This document shows, in pieces, positions 11,601 to 22,904 of a stretch of DNA of 64,000 nucleotides. The notes under the pieces were generated by a model. It was not told the DNA's origin, searched no databases, and saw nothing but the letters and a program-made list of their open reading frames with translations. Position 1 is the stretch's first letter. The number at the start of each line of letters is the position of its first letter. A program made the translations under genes and the position numbers. The stretch comes from Blastomussa wellsi (Eukaryota > Cnidaria > Anthozoa > Scleractinia > Plerogyridae). The DNA lies in the NCBI GenBank assembly GCA_947652115.1, contig OX393564.1, positions 638,586 through 702,585 of the forward strand. The letters are read 5' to 3'.

Positions 11601-13315
11601 AAATTATGTGATGTTAATTAGCATAGTAGCAAGAGCAATCGCCTCCCACCAACTTTGCCCAGGTTTGATTCTGGCCTGGTGCCATATGTGGGTCGAGTTT
11701 GTTGTTGGTTCTCTTTTCGCCCCCAGGGTTTTTCTCTAGGTTCTACAGTTTTCCTTCCTCCTCGAAAACCAACATTTCTAAATTGCAATTCGACCTGGAT
11801 AGAGGACCTGCATGAAAACCAGCCGAGGCTGATGCAGCTATTTATTATTATTGTTTATTTGTAAGCCAGTTGATTGTGTTGTTTGATCATTCAGGTGAGG
11901 GTAGTCCTGAGAAGGACTGTTGTCAGTAGTAGTGAATGATGTTTGGACAACCTGAGTGGAATTATAATATATCATTATTAAACCTGAGTGGAATTATAAT
12001 ATATCATTATTAAACCTGAGTGGAATTATAATAAATTATATCATTATTAAACCTGAGTGGAATTATAATATATCATAATTAAACCTGAGTGGAATTATAA
12101 TATATCATGATTAAACCTGAGTGGAATTATAATATATCATGATTAAACCTGAGTGGAATTATAATATATATCATTAATAAACCTGAGTGGAATTATAATA
12201 TATCGTTATTAAACCTGAGTGGAATTATAATATATCATTATTAAACCTGAGTGGAATTATAATATATCATTACTAAACCTGAGTGGAATTATAATATATC
12301 ATTATTAAACCTGAGTGGAATTACAATATATATCATTATTAAACCTGAGTGGAATTATAATATATCGTTATTAAACCTGAGTGGAATTATAATATATCAT
12401 TACTAAACCTGAGTGGAATTATAATATATCATTATTAAACCTGAGTGGAATTATAATATATATCATTAATAAACCTGAGTGGAATTATAATATATCATTA
12501 TTAAACCTGAGTGGAATTATAATATATCATTATTAAACCTGAGTGGAATTATAATATATCATTATTAAATCATTTTGTTGCTTTTCTAGGCTCACTACCA
12601 TCAATGGCGGGGCCACAGCTGTCCAGTCACACGTATGCTGTTTTTAGCATCAGATACCCACCTTATTACTACTGGCAGTCGTGACATCTGCATTCTTCAG
12701 TGGTCAGTGGAAGGAAGGCTTCCTGTAGTTAACGAGGAAGAAGAGTATGACATGGAGAATGACATGGCCCGGGCTGCTAGGAATCAAAAGGGCAACCATA
12801 CCCTTTCAGACAATGAGAGCTACCATTCAGACTATAGTGCTGATGATCAAGAGGATGCTGACTATGAATATTCCAAAAATGTTGCTCGACAAAAACAGGC
12901 ATTATATGCAAGTCGGCAACGTCACTCTAATGATAGCCGTTATTCTGATGCAGCAGATTCTTTGCCACATCAAACACCTCATGGTCATCCATCAAGGAAG
13001 AGTCGTCATGTAAATCGTCAAGCAGATGATAACAGAGATGTGGGAAGAAGCCTAAGGCATAACATCCCAGCTCATGACACCAGGTCACAGCAAGGATCAT
13101 ATGCAGAAAGGTTCAATAAACACAAAGCTGCTAGCAATGCTAGGTGGAACTCACAAGCATCCAGTTATCCACAGCAAGAGCCTGAAGACATGGGTCACTA
13201 TTCTGATGAAGAAAGCTCAAGACAGCGTCAAGGGCATGGTGGTAGAGGTAGGGGAAGGAGCTACCACCCTGCAAGAGGACAGGACAGGGAGTGGGATAGG
13301 AGACCAATGAGATAG
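716..13315 (+). CDS. EML: EML-family (echinoderm microtubule-associated protein-like) protein, 3' part of gene, 14 exons
   Basis: WD-repeat microtubule-binding protein of the EML family, whose tandem atypical beta-propeller associates with tubulin and microtubules. Exons, all phase-consistent with GT-AG borders: 716-814, 1002-1136, 2078-2177, 3553-3593, 4333-4452, 4560-4694, 6815-6946, 7452-7519, 7917-8005, 8616-8713, 8991-9078, 10908-11003, 11299-11432, 12590-13315 (stop TAG). This gives 686 residues. Family hallmarks: the segment just after the HELP motif (LTVWEWEE), TSGKEHVSFWRL, ITGDSNGSITVWGKG, LLSGGLDGKLSAWD, ISASLDHSVSLWD, VASHDGNIYVH, GHSEPIMFLDWS, FRFPCSQPG and LITTGSRDICILQWSVEG. 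The start and N-terminal region lie upstream of the window. The last exon adds about 185 residues beyond the propeller that are acidic, then Gln/Ser/His/Arg-rich, ending in an RGG/RG cluster (GGRGRGRS). AATAAA at 13318-13323 follows the stop. The family call is firm; which EML paralogue is not decided. Confidence 0.92.
3700..3870. repeat. Imperfect TGTC/TGGC-based tandem repeat
   Basis: Degenerate repetition of ACTGGATGGCTTACTGTC-like units and (CTGT)n in an EML intron. The 71-residue minus-strand frame across it is an artefact of the repeat. Confidence 0.7.
4018..4300. mobile_element. Truncated copy of the 8113-8502 hAT-like MITE
   Basis: Shares with the full copy the order GGGGGGTACTC, then a segment ending GACCCCTCAGTCCTGAACAG, then ACAGGGTA-type repeats and GACTAGATATTAGC. 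The right terminus (poly-C and CTCTGG) is missing. Located in an EML intron just before exon 4333-4452. Confidence 0.65.
5638..5797. mobile_element. Rearranged Penelope-like element terminal fragment
   Basis: The right half (from 5690) contains GGGCTAACACTCGAAACGTC and CGGTGGCCAATTGACA, matching the terminal segment at 53556-53640. The left half carries the downstream part (AGTATAACAATATAATT) in inverted orientation, so the two halves form a head-to-head palindrome. CATTTTCAGAGGAG-like sequence flanks both sides (5624 and 5786), which suggests a short target duplication. Confidence 0.6.
6181..6481 (-). mobile_element. tRNA-derived SINE
   Basis: Read on the minus strand from 6481, the head has an A-box-like TGGCCTAATGGTTAGTGCGC and a B-box-like GGGTTCGAGTTC at tRNA spacing, with CTGGACTCTGGA resembling a Gln/Glu tRNA anticodon arm. 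A non-tRNA body follows, with GGATGGGATGCTAGTCCAT on the + strand. It splits the right arm of the 4943-6647 foldback, so it is younger than that element. Confidence 0.8.
8113..8502. mobile_element. hAT-like MITE with 8-bp target site duplication
   Basis: Begins CCCAGAG and ends CTCTGGG, followed inward by G-rich and C-rich runs. It is flanked by identical 8-bp GCTTAGAA at 8105-8112 and 8503-8510. An 8-bp duplication is typical of hAT superfamily insertion. It is 390 bp, non-coding, and in an EML intron. Confidence 0.85.
9125..10590 (+). pseudogene. Degenerate LINE reverse transcriptase, interrupted by a MITE
   Basis: 9125-9534 translates as the RT finger/palm entry (QAGFPKKKSTVDQIFIL, then a decayed MSGFLF-like segment). 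10125-10590 translates as the C-terminal region (PVLLYGCEAWKL, WPQRIRNYTI, RRRWNWIGHVLRKERNGD, PEGKR, TTWRKTVEK). Both carry frameshifts and stops. The two parts are separated by the foldback at 9535-10124. The catalytic YADD region is missing, so this is a dead copy on the same strand as the host EML gene, inside an intron. Confidence 0.85.
9535..10124. mobile_element. MITE with AAAGTGCACC termini inserted in the LINE
   Basis: Starts AAAGTGCACC and ends GGTGCACTTT. CAAACCCCCAAATTT near the left end mirrors AAATTGGGGTTAG near the right. It is non-coding. The LINE protein resumes on the far side, proving insertion into the LINE. It shares termini with the hairpin element at 35317-35749. Confidence 0.75.
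11951..12570. repeat. Minisatellite, ~19 copies of a ~32-bp unit
   Basis: Nineteen occurrences of CCTGAGTGGAATTATAATAT followed by ATCATTATTAAA-like sequence, with point variants and TA indels. It ends only about 20 bp before the acceptor of the last EML exon (12590). Confidence 0.97.
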
Positions 13316-13689
13316 CAAATAAAGATGTTGAAGACTGAACAACTGACATAGACAGTGAAATAATATTCCTGTTAGTCTCTGGTTGTCAATTTGACTGGTC
13401 AGTTTCATAAGTCAAAATCATTCAGTTTCAATACTTTTGCAGGGTTCTCCAGAAGCTCTGGTGACCGGTAAAAATCGCCATCTACTCGACCCTGGTACAC
13501 TGGTCACACTGTACACTGGGCAAAAATATATATAATCAGCCAGGAAAGTGATTTTCGTCGGCTAATTGAAACTTTTCTCAGTCTACTTTAAATTTTCAGG
13601 AGATTCCTGTTTTGTTGTCAAAAAAAACTATAGATAACACACAAAGCTGTGGGAAAAAGTAAGTTTAATGGTAGTCTGCATTCAAGCCT

Positions 13690-13952
13690 AAGTTGCTCAC
13701 TATGCCAGCACCTATCTCCGGTTTTCTACCCCCACCCCCCTACTCCCCCCTGGATGGGATGCTAGTCCATTGCAGGGTTACCCCCAGTATTAAATTCGCT
13801 GGTACTCATTTATACACCTGGTTGGAGAGAGGCACTGTGATGGTAAAGTGTCTCACCCAAGAACACAACACAGTGTCTCCAGCCAGGGCTAAAACCCAGA
13901 CCTCTTGATCCGGAGGCGAGCGCACTGATCTTGAGGCCACTGCACCTCCCAT
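13690..13952 (-). mobile_element. Degenerate tRNA-derived SINE
   Basis: Shares GGATGGGATGCTAGTCCAT, GCAGGGTTACCCCCAG, GAGAGAGGCACTGTGA and the tRNA-like right end (minus-strand TGGCCTCAAGATCAGTGCGC) with the SINE at 6181-6481. The B box is eroded. Confidence 0.75.
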
Positions 13953-14121
13953 AAGCTTGATAAACTGATAAATGGAGAAATGGTAAACTTAATAAAACAA
14001 AACCAGGTTTAGGGTTTGGGTTATATCACTTCGTATTTTCTCAGTCTGTAGTGGTAATTTGCATCAGTGAAAGGTTGATACAGGGTTTCTTTGCTGATAC
14101 AGGTTTTCAGTAAACTTTGAA

Positions 14122-14407
14122 CAGGGTTGCCACTCATCAGAAACTAAAAAGTTCCCTTACTTTTCACTTATCTTTGAACAATTTTCCCTGACCTACGATA
14201 CAGTAAATTGCAATAAAGAAACAACAGGCCAATACTACTATTTCTGCACACGCCACTTTGACAGTAACAAATTAATTGGTCTACACCGTGTTTTTCTGAA
14301 AGGAAATAAAATTCTCTGACAACATTTTCCCTGACCTTTTTCATAATTCCCTGGCTTTTCTCTGAACTTGAAAAATTTCTGCATTTCCCTGACCAGTGGC
14401 AACGCTG
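14122..14407. mobile_element. Small hAT-like MITE
   Basis: Terminal inverted repeats CAGGGTTGCCACTCATCAG and CTGACCAGTGGCAACGCTG. Internal TTCCCTGACCT motifs recur in both orientations. No clear target duplication was found. Confidence 0.65.
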
Positions 14408-16160
14408 TTGAAGAAGGCAGCTGATTTGAGTAGAGAAAGAACCTTGAAAGGATCCTTAAATTTCTTCAATTTTGGGGTAAAAAGGTGTCATCTTCTCTAA
14501 GCGCAGTAGAATGAAGTTACCAACGGTTTCTGTTGGTCATCAGTATTGAAACCACTGTGATAGTTTTTTTGAGTTTGCTGACAAAGATAATATTTTTGTG
14601 GATAACAGTTTTACTTATAAATTATGTTAATTTGAAGTTACTTTAATATTTTAATGTTAGTAAACTCTCTCTACGTTATGAAATTTAACATTAATGTAAA
14701 GATATTTGTAGCAGCAGTTTTCTATTACTTTATTTAAAAGCATAATTTTCTCTGTTTGGTATATTTATATTTACATTTTTATATATATATGTAATATATA
14801 TTTTATGAAACTGTCCATAGGCAATGTCCTTTGTTCACAGAGGAACTTTATTCAGTTTACATGGTTATCCATACACCACAAAGTTGACTATGAAAAGTTG
14901 TTATTGAATCCAGGCCAATTTGTAAATCTGCTATTACATGTGTGTTTAAATTTAAATTTTAGCAACACGCAATAATGACAGTATTTACTGTATGGTTGAA
15001 TAATTTTTTTTAATGATTTATGCAATTGGTAAGACATTGTCTGTTTTTCTTGGCCACCTTTTCCGTTAGCTGCTAGATAAATTAATACACGTGAATGCAT
15101 TCGTTCAGTTCTGAAAAGCTTGCTTTTCAAGTTAGCTGTAGTTTGGTTTTGAACAATATTTATTAGGTTACTTTTATAAGTACAGCTAAAACATGATGGG
15201 TTAGGATTTGCATAAGATTATTATCAAAAAGTACATAGAATATAATTATTATTAATTTATAGATTTAAGTGTCAATTATTAATAGAATATTAATTATGTA
15301 ATTTTTTAATTTTTTTCTAATGTTGTAATAGACAATTACAAAATATTGATTTGCAGCTATAATTAGACCATTTGCATTTTATTCCTTAATAAAGCCAGGA
15401 TACAAAAGACAGCAAGTTCTAAATGTTTGTGACTAAGGCACCTATCAATGTCTAGAAAGAAATCAATTAACTGCATACCACAACACTCACTGGCAAAAGT
15501 TGCATTAATGATCACATATCTATGAGAGCAGTAAAACAGTAATTTTTTAATTGGGTAAATTTAAAATACTTTTTCCCAAATAATTACTGGGGGTGGCTGA
15601 AGCCCACCCATGGACAGTTTAATGTTTGGAGATTCTTTATGCCTTCTTTTTGTCTCGACTTCCAGCTCCCTCGTCGGCCAGTTTTGCGAGTGATGTTCAG
15701 TCCACCTCAATCAAGGATGTCAAAAATCCCGACCCTCGGGCATACACCAGTCAAAAAATTCTAATTTCCCCTGACACAGGCGAAGTTTTGTTGTCAATAG
15801 TCCGTATATGCCCGCACTCCCCCCGTTGGGGCAAGACATTAATAAAGTCTCCATTGGTGTGAAAATCTTCATGTATATTTATTAACTTGCAGTTTCCTTC
15901 TCTCAATCTTCAGATTTCAATCCCAAAAGAAATAACTGAATTTACAAAATAAAGGTGATAGTGATACTGTAATGCCTCTTTAGCCTGTAATGTGATGCAC
16001 AACAAAGAAGACCTTTCACTTAACCAGAATGAAACTCAGTTTTAAACAACAAATATTCCTTGAACTGATCCCACATTCAACTTCACAAGCCCTCACAACA
16101 CTATTGACCTGGACTTGATTCATGGTAACAAACCTTTTACCAGTAGATCCAAAAGTGATC

Positions 16161-19100
16161 TTAATATGGTCCATTATATTTAACTTGTTGCATTAGTGCT
16201 ACAGAACCATTTGCCAAGGTATACACATTAACAACCCGCTGATTATTAGACCACAGTCGAAACTGAATTGCTGAGAAGATGGCAATTGTAGACAAGAAGA
16301 ATGCAAGGACTGCTTGCCATGGACGTGTCCCAGCACGCTGCTCCCGAAGAAACTGCATCAGCTTATTCCAGGAGTCTTCTTGCTCTGAGCACCGTTGACG
16401 ACTGACTTGACGAACCAAACGATTCCATAGATAATCCACATCAACATTGCCCAGGGAGACGATTGGCAGCACTAAAAAGAAGACCAAGAGAAATGAGTGC
16501 TCGTACTGAAAAAAGGCCAGTGGTGTAGTTTCCACAATCCATATATGCAGCTCAAGCAGAAGGCACACTGTGCATAAAATGAGGTTCATGGCAATCCATC
16601 CAGATGCAAATTCACGAAATATATGATAGGCATCAAATGCTTCCGCCAAACGAGCTCTGCACAAATCAATGTCTTCAATGTTTTGGTGCAGAAACTTTGT
16701 GACCAGCCGGATCTCTGATTCATAGCTGCAGCGTAAAAGGTACACTAAGTAACAAAATCCACCAAAGTTAATGTAGCCCTCTATCACGACAAAAAAGTGA
16801 AGAGGAACAAGCGTGTTTAGTCCAGAAATTGTGGTATTGGCAGCAATGGGTGAGACCAGTACTGGGTCAAAATATGGTGCGGCTATCTTGACACACTGCG
16901 TACACATTATAACAATGCTTCCCAGGAAGAGGGCATAACCAGCAAACTGTTTCTCCTTCATGTTGACAAATCGCATCCTGTGGACAAGAAATTCCACTGC
17001 CAAGGCATTTGACCAACTCCCCATAAACACTGTTGGCCACATGGTATGGATCACAGAAGTGAGGCATGCAAATGGACCAATGTACAGCAAGAGTTTCATG
17101 CCAATCCAGCTAAGTACATGGACTATGTCACAGTCTGCATTATGGTAGCGAGTTATTAACAATACAATGTTTGCTAATGTGATACCAGTGATGAGAAGAA
17201 GCCACATTAGTGACAGAAAGCCACTTCCGCAGTGATTGAAAAATGACGAGCCAATGTTGCTATCAGTGACGATAGTCAGCACACCCCTGTGATCCCATGT
17301 CAGGCTCTCACACACTTTGCACTGATTCTCGGTGTAGTGGTGGAATGCATTGCGGTTCTTTGACTGGCCACATCTGCCGCATAGTTTGAGGTGAACAAGA
17401 CGACCTGAAACCAGAACATAACAGCTGTTTGAATATTTGACTCTGACAACATATGTAAAAGTTATTTATTCTTATGCTTTGCTGATAACAGAAATTGCAA
17501 TACTGCTCTTGCTTCAGAAGTATGAGGTTTAGGGTTAAAAAAATTGTCAGTTGAGAGGAGTTCAGAACCACCTTAAATTTTCAAAGTAGCAGTTGGGGTG
17601 GGCTGGAAAATGCTGAAAACCATTATCAGCCACTTTAAAAGGACAGTTTCATGGTTCAGTGCATGTGCAAGCCCACTCAACTCTATTGTTGATGAACCAA
17701 ACAGTTTTGAGTTGTGAACTCATGCCAGAGTCCTTTGGGCCAACAATAAATTTGATGTTCAACAGTTAGTTTCACCTTTTTCCTTGAAAATCTGCTGACA
17801 TTTCCAAAAAAATGTTTGCATGACTCTTCAGGACATAATGCACAAACTTTTTTGAACAAAGTTTTCTGGGATTTCTGCAATACTAAGTGAACAAGGTACT
17901 TAAGGTGGCTCATCTCAGTTTTTCAGAACCACACCAACCCAGCTTTAAAAGGCTACAGCTTCTCACATCAACTAGAGATTGGATAAGGTTTCCAAAAATG
18001 TTGATTTCAATGGCATCAGTGTTACCATAGCAACGAAATGATGACATCATGGTTTCTGAAAATCAGCATTTTTCTCGAAATCCAGACCTAAACTTTTAAA
18101 ACGAATTAACGTCCCTTCTAGTATACATGTAGCATAAGGCTACAGTGATGCATCACATGCAGTTGTGTTGCAGCTCTCGTAAGCTTGCAATTATACTGGT
18201 AGCATTTGTTGTTTTAGGGTCTAGGGGCATCATTCCTGTTGCTTGTTTTGTCATTTCAAGCATGGCAAGTCAAGCATGACAAACTTGCTGATTAAAAAGC
18301 ACACAAATATGTAGAATATAGACAAAAGATAAACTTTTGAAACAAACCTGCTGTCAACAAGTAATCAGATAACGAAACTTTCTGCAGCGAATGCAAAAGT
18401 ACCCTATATTTTTATGAATATTTTGCAATCTTAAAAAGGTTCAATGCCTTTAAATTTTCAGGGATGACACATAACATGCTAGACTTTCGATCTAGAGATT
18501 AAACTCTTTAAAATAAAGTATATCAACTAGTTTTTACATAGATGTTCCAATATCAAAGACGCGCCTTCTATGAGAAAAATGTGAATATTAACGGCATTAC
18601 TTTTGAGTTTGCAGAGAGAAATCTAGTGAAGCAAACTGGATGAAACCTTTCAGGAACGTTGTTCTATGCCAAAGGTATAAAACATGGAAAGGACATTGTT
18701 ACAATCTACAGGAAGTCGCTGGAATCACGAACTAACAGATACTGAGGCGAACTTGTTAAATTTTGACAGCAAAATATTCAACTAGTTTTTTTTTTCAAAA
18801 ACACTCATAGAATTTTTTCAAACTTTGCAGTGTTGAAGATCTACATGTATACTAGAAGGGACATTGATTCGTTTTAAAAGTTTAGGTCTGGATTTCGAGA
18901 AAAATGTTGATTTTCAGAAACCATGATGTTATCATTTTGTTGCTATGGTAACACCAATGCCATTGAAATCAACATTTTTGGAAACCTTATTCAAAGTCTA
19001 GTTGATGTGTGAAAAATCTTGCCCGACCGACGCACGACAGTGAAGCTGTAGCCTTTTAAAGCTGGATTGGTGTGGTTCTGAAAAACTGAGATGAGCCACC

Positions 19101-19728
19101 GTAAAGCATCAGAGTAAGAACAAACAAAAGAAATTCAAATACAAAATGACACCTCTATTGCAACGTTTTTGCAAATGGCTGCAAAATTTTTAAAGGCAAT
19201 TTTCCCACACAAGTCATTTGCATGCTTGCGACTGTTTCTTCAAGAATGGATTCTTATGGGCTGACACTATAGTTTGCACATACACAAAACCGTGAACCAG
19301 TCCCTTTGAGTCTGTAATGTTGGCACTGTGAGAGTCTACTTGCAGAGTTGTCAGTGGGTTTTTGAGTAGCTGGTTCCATCCAAAAAGTAGGTGGCTATTT
19401 CCATTTTATTTGTCCAATATCATGCTCAGAACTGACCTACTAACATTCGGAGTAGCCGGAGCAGTATTCGGAGTAGCCGGTGAAATGTGCTGGTTGCCGG
19501 CTTATTTTGGCAACCCTGACTTGTAAGTGTCTTGTCAACATCACTACTGGATACTGTCAGTTATACTATTGTTTTGTCATTACCAGAATGATAAAGTCCT
19601 AATGTCTTCACATAGAACCACAGGAGCACTGGCCATCTTTCACCAAGTTTACCTGCCTTCAAAATAGGAACCTTGACAGAGTCACTGCTTTCCTGTTCCC
19701 TCAAGGCACATGTTCCAAACTGGGCCAT
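16161..19728 (-). CDS. Orphan seven-transmembrane protein with N-terminal C2-C2 cysteine cluster (possibly gustatory-receptor-like), two exons
   Basis: Exon 1 19728-19653 (start at the third in-frame ATG, in context AAGATGG) and exon 2 17404-16161, joined in phase 1, give 439 residues. Upstream in-frame ATGs at 19734 and 19749 are weaker alternatives. Residues 34, 37, 54 and 57 form C-x2-C-x16-C-x2-C, a zinc-ribbon-like cluster. Approximate membrane segments: 88-109, 122-145, 179-200, 225-250, 292-317, 323-344 and 388-407. A ~45-residue loop rich in Arg/Glu sits between TM4 and TM5, and another of ~43 residues between TM6 and TM7. TM7 ends in SAIQF, reminiscent of the QF at the end of the insect/cnidarian gustatory-receptor TM7 motif, and the basic loops would fit a cytosolic N-terminus. 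That assignment is inference from layout only; function is unknown. A 1.2-kb transposon lies in its intron. Confidence 0.72.
17904..19099. mobile_element. Foldback DNA element, ~230-bp TIRs, TTAA-type target
   Basis: Left arm 17904-18133 (GGTGGCTCATCTCAG, GGTTTCCAAAAATGTTGATT, GGTCTGGATTT-type core inverted) and right arm 18840-19099 are imperfect reverse complements. Flanks are TTAA (17900-17903) and GTAA (19100-19103), so a TTAA duplication with one change is likely. Non-coding; lies in the intron of the seven-TM gene. Confidence 0.8.
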
Positions 19729-20376
19729 CTTCATGTAAATAGACAACACAAATGTCAGAAAACCAACAATTGAAATACATAATACACCTCAACTTGATAT
19801 TGAAATATTAGTTACCTTCGAGATCTCTTCCAAAGTTATTTACTCTACAATGCCCTGATACACCTTTATCTGGGTATCAGCCCATACTGTTTCCTCCTGG
19901 CTCCTGCCCCTTCATTATTTGCTCACTTCTTTGTTTCATTTCTATTGCAAAATATTACACAATATGCTCATGATTAATAAAACTCCCCCCACCCTAAATG
20001 TGCAAGTTTTATTTGACTTTTTCAGGAGCTCTCTACCCAGCTGAATGTACGTATCCTTATGTAACTAATCAAACTCTTCCGTAATCAAACTCAATCAAAC
20101 CCAATAGAACTTAATGGAATGATTGAGTTTGATTGGTTCCATAATCAAACTGAAAAAATTGGGTGAATCAAATGCAATCTAAAATTTACCCTAAATGCCA
20201 TTAGAAATTTGAAAAGTCTGTCTACATAGCAGCTACAGAAATATAATTAACTTGTAATATCTTTATTAAAGCAATCTTTGGGTGTGGAAATTACATTGAT
20301 TTTGCAAATGAAAGAATAAACAGATTATAAAATTGGATAATCAAGAAAGAATCAAAGTAGTTATTGAGGTCTTTGA

Positions 20377-21118
20377 GGTGGCCGAACACAGTTTTTAAAA
20401 CCTGTGTTGCATTTGCCTTTTATTCTAAAACCGTTGAACTCTAGGTCCCCAAAATTGGCAAGAGATAAGTTAAAAGGATAGACTTTCGAATTTTGATAGT
20501 TACGCTGGATATAAACATCAATTTAAAATCGGGTTTTGTATATGTGCGGAAAATTCAGTCGTTAGATTTTCTCTATCATTTCCCTGAAACAAACTTGTCA
20601 CAATACTCACATGCGGACACTATTCTAATGTTATTTTAAAAGACCGATTTTTAGCTATCTGTCCTTGAATTATAACTCCATTATTTACAATTTCCTCTGT
20701 CAAATTTCAGAATTTTTGCAACAGCTTTCTTTCTTGTTTCCTGGAGTATTTTCCTGCCAAATTTGGTGAAATTCTAACAAGCGGTTTTCGAGAAATACGC
20801 GTATTTCGGAAAGATTGGACCTAAAGAGTTCAATCTCAATTTTTTGACTAACTACGCATGTGCTGGATTTAACAGGATTCTTACGGTACTCACGGTAACA
20901 CTGAAAAACCTACCAAATTTGACTTTTTCTGACATACCATTCTAACAAGACTTACGTTTAGAACATACTATCATTTAAGAATAAAATGCCTCATAAAAAA
21001 AACCATGTTGGAACAAAAACTCATCACTATTTCGGCTCCTTGTTATCGTTGTGCGCGCGCTGCCTCGCATCAAGCACCAACGACTGCAGAGCGCATGCGA
21101 AAACTGTGTTCAGCCACC
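20377..21118. mobile_element. Non-autonomous DNA transposon with GGTGGC(C/T)GAACACAG termini
   Basis: Left end GGTGGCCGAACACAGTTTT and right end AAAACTGTGTTCAGCCACC are inverted. Flanks are TTGA (20373-20376) and TTAA (21119-21122), a probable eroded TTAA duplication. No coding capacity. Confidence 0.75.
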
Positions 21119-21340
21119 TTAAATCAAGTGGGAGTACAGAGCATCCTGAGAGAGATAAGCTGGAAACAAGAGACCAGTGGCAATTTATTTATTCGTTATT
21201 CTGGGATATATACCCACCATTGGCCATTCCAACAGTCTAACCTAATTGAACTCATTCAAACCTAACTGGAGTTTAATTGCTCAACCCAATTGAGAGATTG
21301 ATGTTCGATTGAGTTCAATTAATCGAAGAGTGACCCAAAG

Positions 21341-21886
21341 ACACTGACCACCGCTCCATGGACTCCCACTCCGGACCGGGCCCATGGACTACCTTATGGA
21401 CCGGTCCACAGACTACCCCTACGGACCCCTCTATGGACCATCCCCAAGATGAGTGGACTGTATCCAGACAAGCAGTAAGTCAAGTTTTTATTATTTTCAG
21501 ATTTTTATTTTGTTACGGGGGTGGTCCGTAAAGTGGGTCTGTAGGGGTAGTCAGCTGACTGGTCCATAAGGTAGTCCATGGCCCAGGGGGGTACTCGAAG
21601 TACACATGATGGGGGGGGGAGGTTCAACTTATTTTTTTGGTTTGAAAATTTACACCTCGGTATTTTTTGGGGTCAAGAGATGTCACATATTTTTTAGGTC
21701 TTAAAAATGTAGATTGCTTTGGGTCTTATCTCTGAGTGAACTTTTCGCTTCAGGTTTTCATTGTGATCAGTGGATCAGAAAAATATTCATTCGAAATTTT
21801 TTTGTATTTTTTGGGGTTGACCCCCTGGTCATGAATACTTCAAGTACCCCCCGGGGGTCCATGGACCCTGGACTGGGGATCAGTGT
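21341..21886. mobile_element. GTCCATGG-rich foldback element
   Basis: Left half contains GGACTACCTTATGGACCGGT and GACTACCCCTACGGACC. The right half carries their reverse complements (ACTGGTCCATAAGGTAGTCC, GGGTCTGTAGGGGTAGTC). Ends are ACACTGA and TCAGTGT. Interrupted by a second element at 21582-21856. Confidence 0.7.
21582..21856. mobile_element. hAT-like MITE nested in the GTCCATGG foldback
   Basis: Inverted ends CCCAGGGGGGTACTCGAAGTA-type and TACTTCAAGTACCCCCCGGG-type. Flanked by GTCCATGG at 21574-21581 and 21857-21864, an apparent 8-bp duplication, although this octamer also recurs in the host element. Confidence 0.65.
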
Positions 21887-21913
21887 CGTCTGGACGTATC
21901 AACTCCAGATCAG

Positions 21914-21999
21914 AGGTAGTCTCCTACACAGGAGTAATTGGGGGATTGCGTTACACTTGTCGTAACGCAATCCCCTAACAACGCCTGCGTAGGAGGCCA
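21914..21999. repeat. Short hairpin element
   Basis: GGGGATTGCGTTAC at 21941-21954 pairs perfectly with GTAACGCAATCCCC at 21962-21975 around a 7-nt loop. Outer imperfect arms (TCTCCTAC / GTAGGAGG) extend the stem. Confidence 0.75.
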
Positions 22000-22904
22000 G
22001 ACCAGAGAAGGCAGTTAGAAATTCTGGTTCGAGTACCTCCTTGTTGTTCGCAGTTAATAATGGCTACTTACCATTTCGCATAAATTTATCACACAGAGCA
22101 AAAATTTACACACATCAAAAATGTACAGGTTCAAGACATTGTACTAACAAATCATCGCCTTGTAAAACTCGATCGCAACTGATTTATATATTGCAAAATC
22201 CTGCGCCAAAAATGGCTGATTGCCGCGTTTCGTGAACAATGTTTATTACTATAAAAGGGCCTTGAAATTTCTAGCACCCACAAGATTGACTGATCGACTG
22301 AGATAAAAACTTGGTACGGCGGAAAACCTCACATCGAAAGTCAAGTATATTTTTTCGACGACATCTGCATCTTCGACGTTTTACGTCTCGACGAATTTAT
22401 TGGTCAAGTGCGAGTCAACTCGTTCAAATTATTTACTGTCAAGCAAACATTAATTGACGTAATCCTTACCTTTTTATCGGTGTTCGACTTTTCATTCTAT
22501 TCTGCTGAAGAAGAATATAAACCGGGTTTATTGCTCATGGCCTTCGTAAACGTTTCGCGCAATGCAAGGCAATCACACGACAGACAGATATGAAGGAGGG
22601 GACAATTTTTGTTGCATAACGAAAATTGATCTATCAAATTCGTACTCTTGTCATTTCTGCAGACAATAACAGTCAAATGACAATGGATGGTCAACGACTT
22701 TCACAGAATCACGTACACAAGAAGGGAAGAATTAGATGAAGCAACCCATTTTTTAATTACGAAGTGTAGTATTTTGCCTTTATATAACTTACCAAAATGT
22801 TCTTCAAGCTTTATGAATGAAGAAGAAATCTGCACTGCAACCTTCTGTGAACCTTTTAAATGAGTTTAACAAATTACGTCACCGCTTTTTATACAGCACG
22901 GACC

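Larger units (their letters stand above)
13316..16160. other. Convergent intergenic region, no gene recognised
   Basis: Lies between the EML stop and the stop of the minus-strand seven-TM gene. It holds a degenerate tRNA-derived SINE (13690-13952), a hAT-like MITE (14122-14407) and long AT-rich stretches (14500-15600). A TTTATT at 15878-15883 reads as AATAAA on the minus strand and could end the seven-TM transcript. A 78-residue open frame at 15626-15862 has no recognisable motif. Confidence 0.6.

Noticed and set aside
11951..12570. CRISPR-like regular array
   Set aside because: Units are directly contiguous with no unique spacers and the DNA is animal nuclear; it is a minisatellite.
15626..15862. 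78-residue ORF between EML and the 7TM gene
   Set aside because: No motif or splice partner; the region also shows repeat-like GGGTGGCTGAAGCCCACCC sequence.
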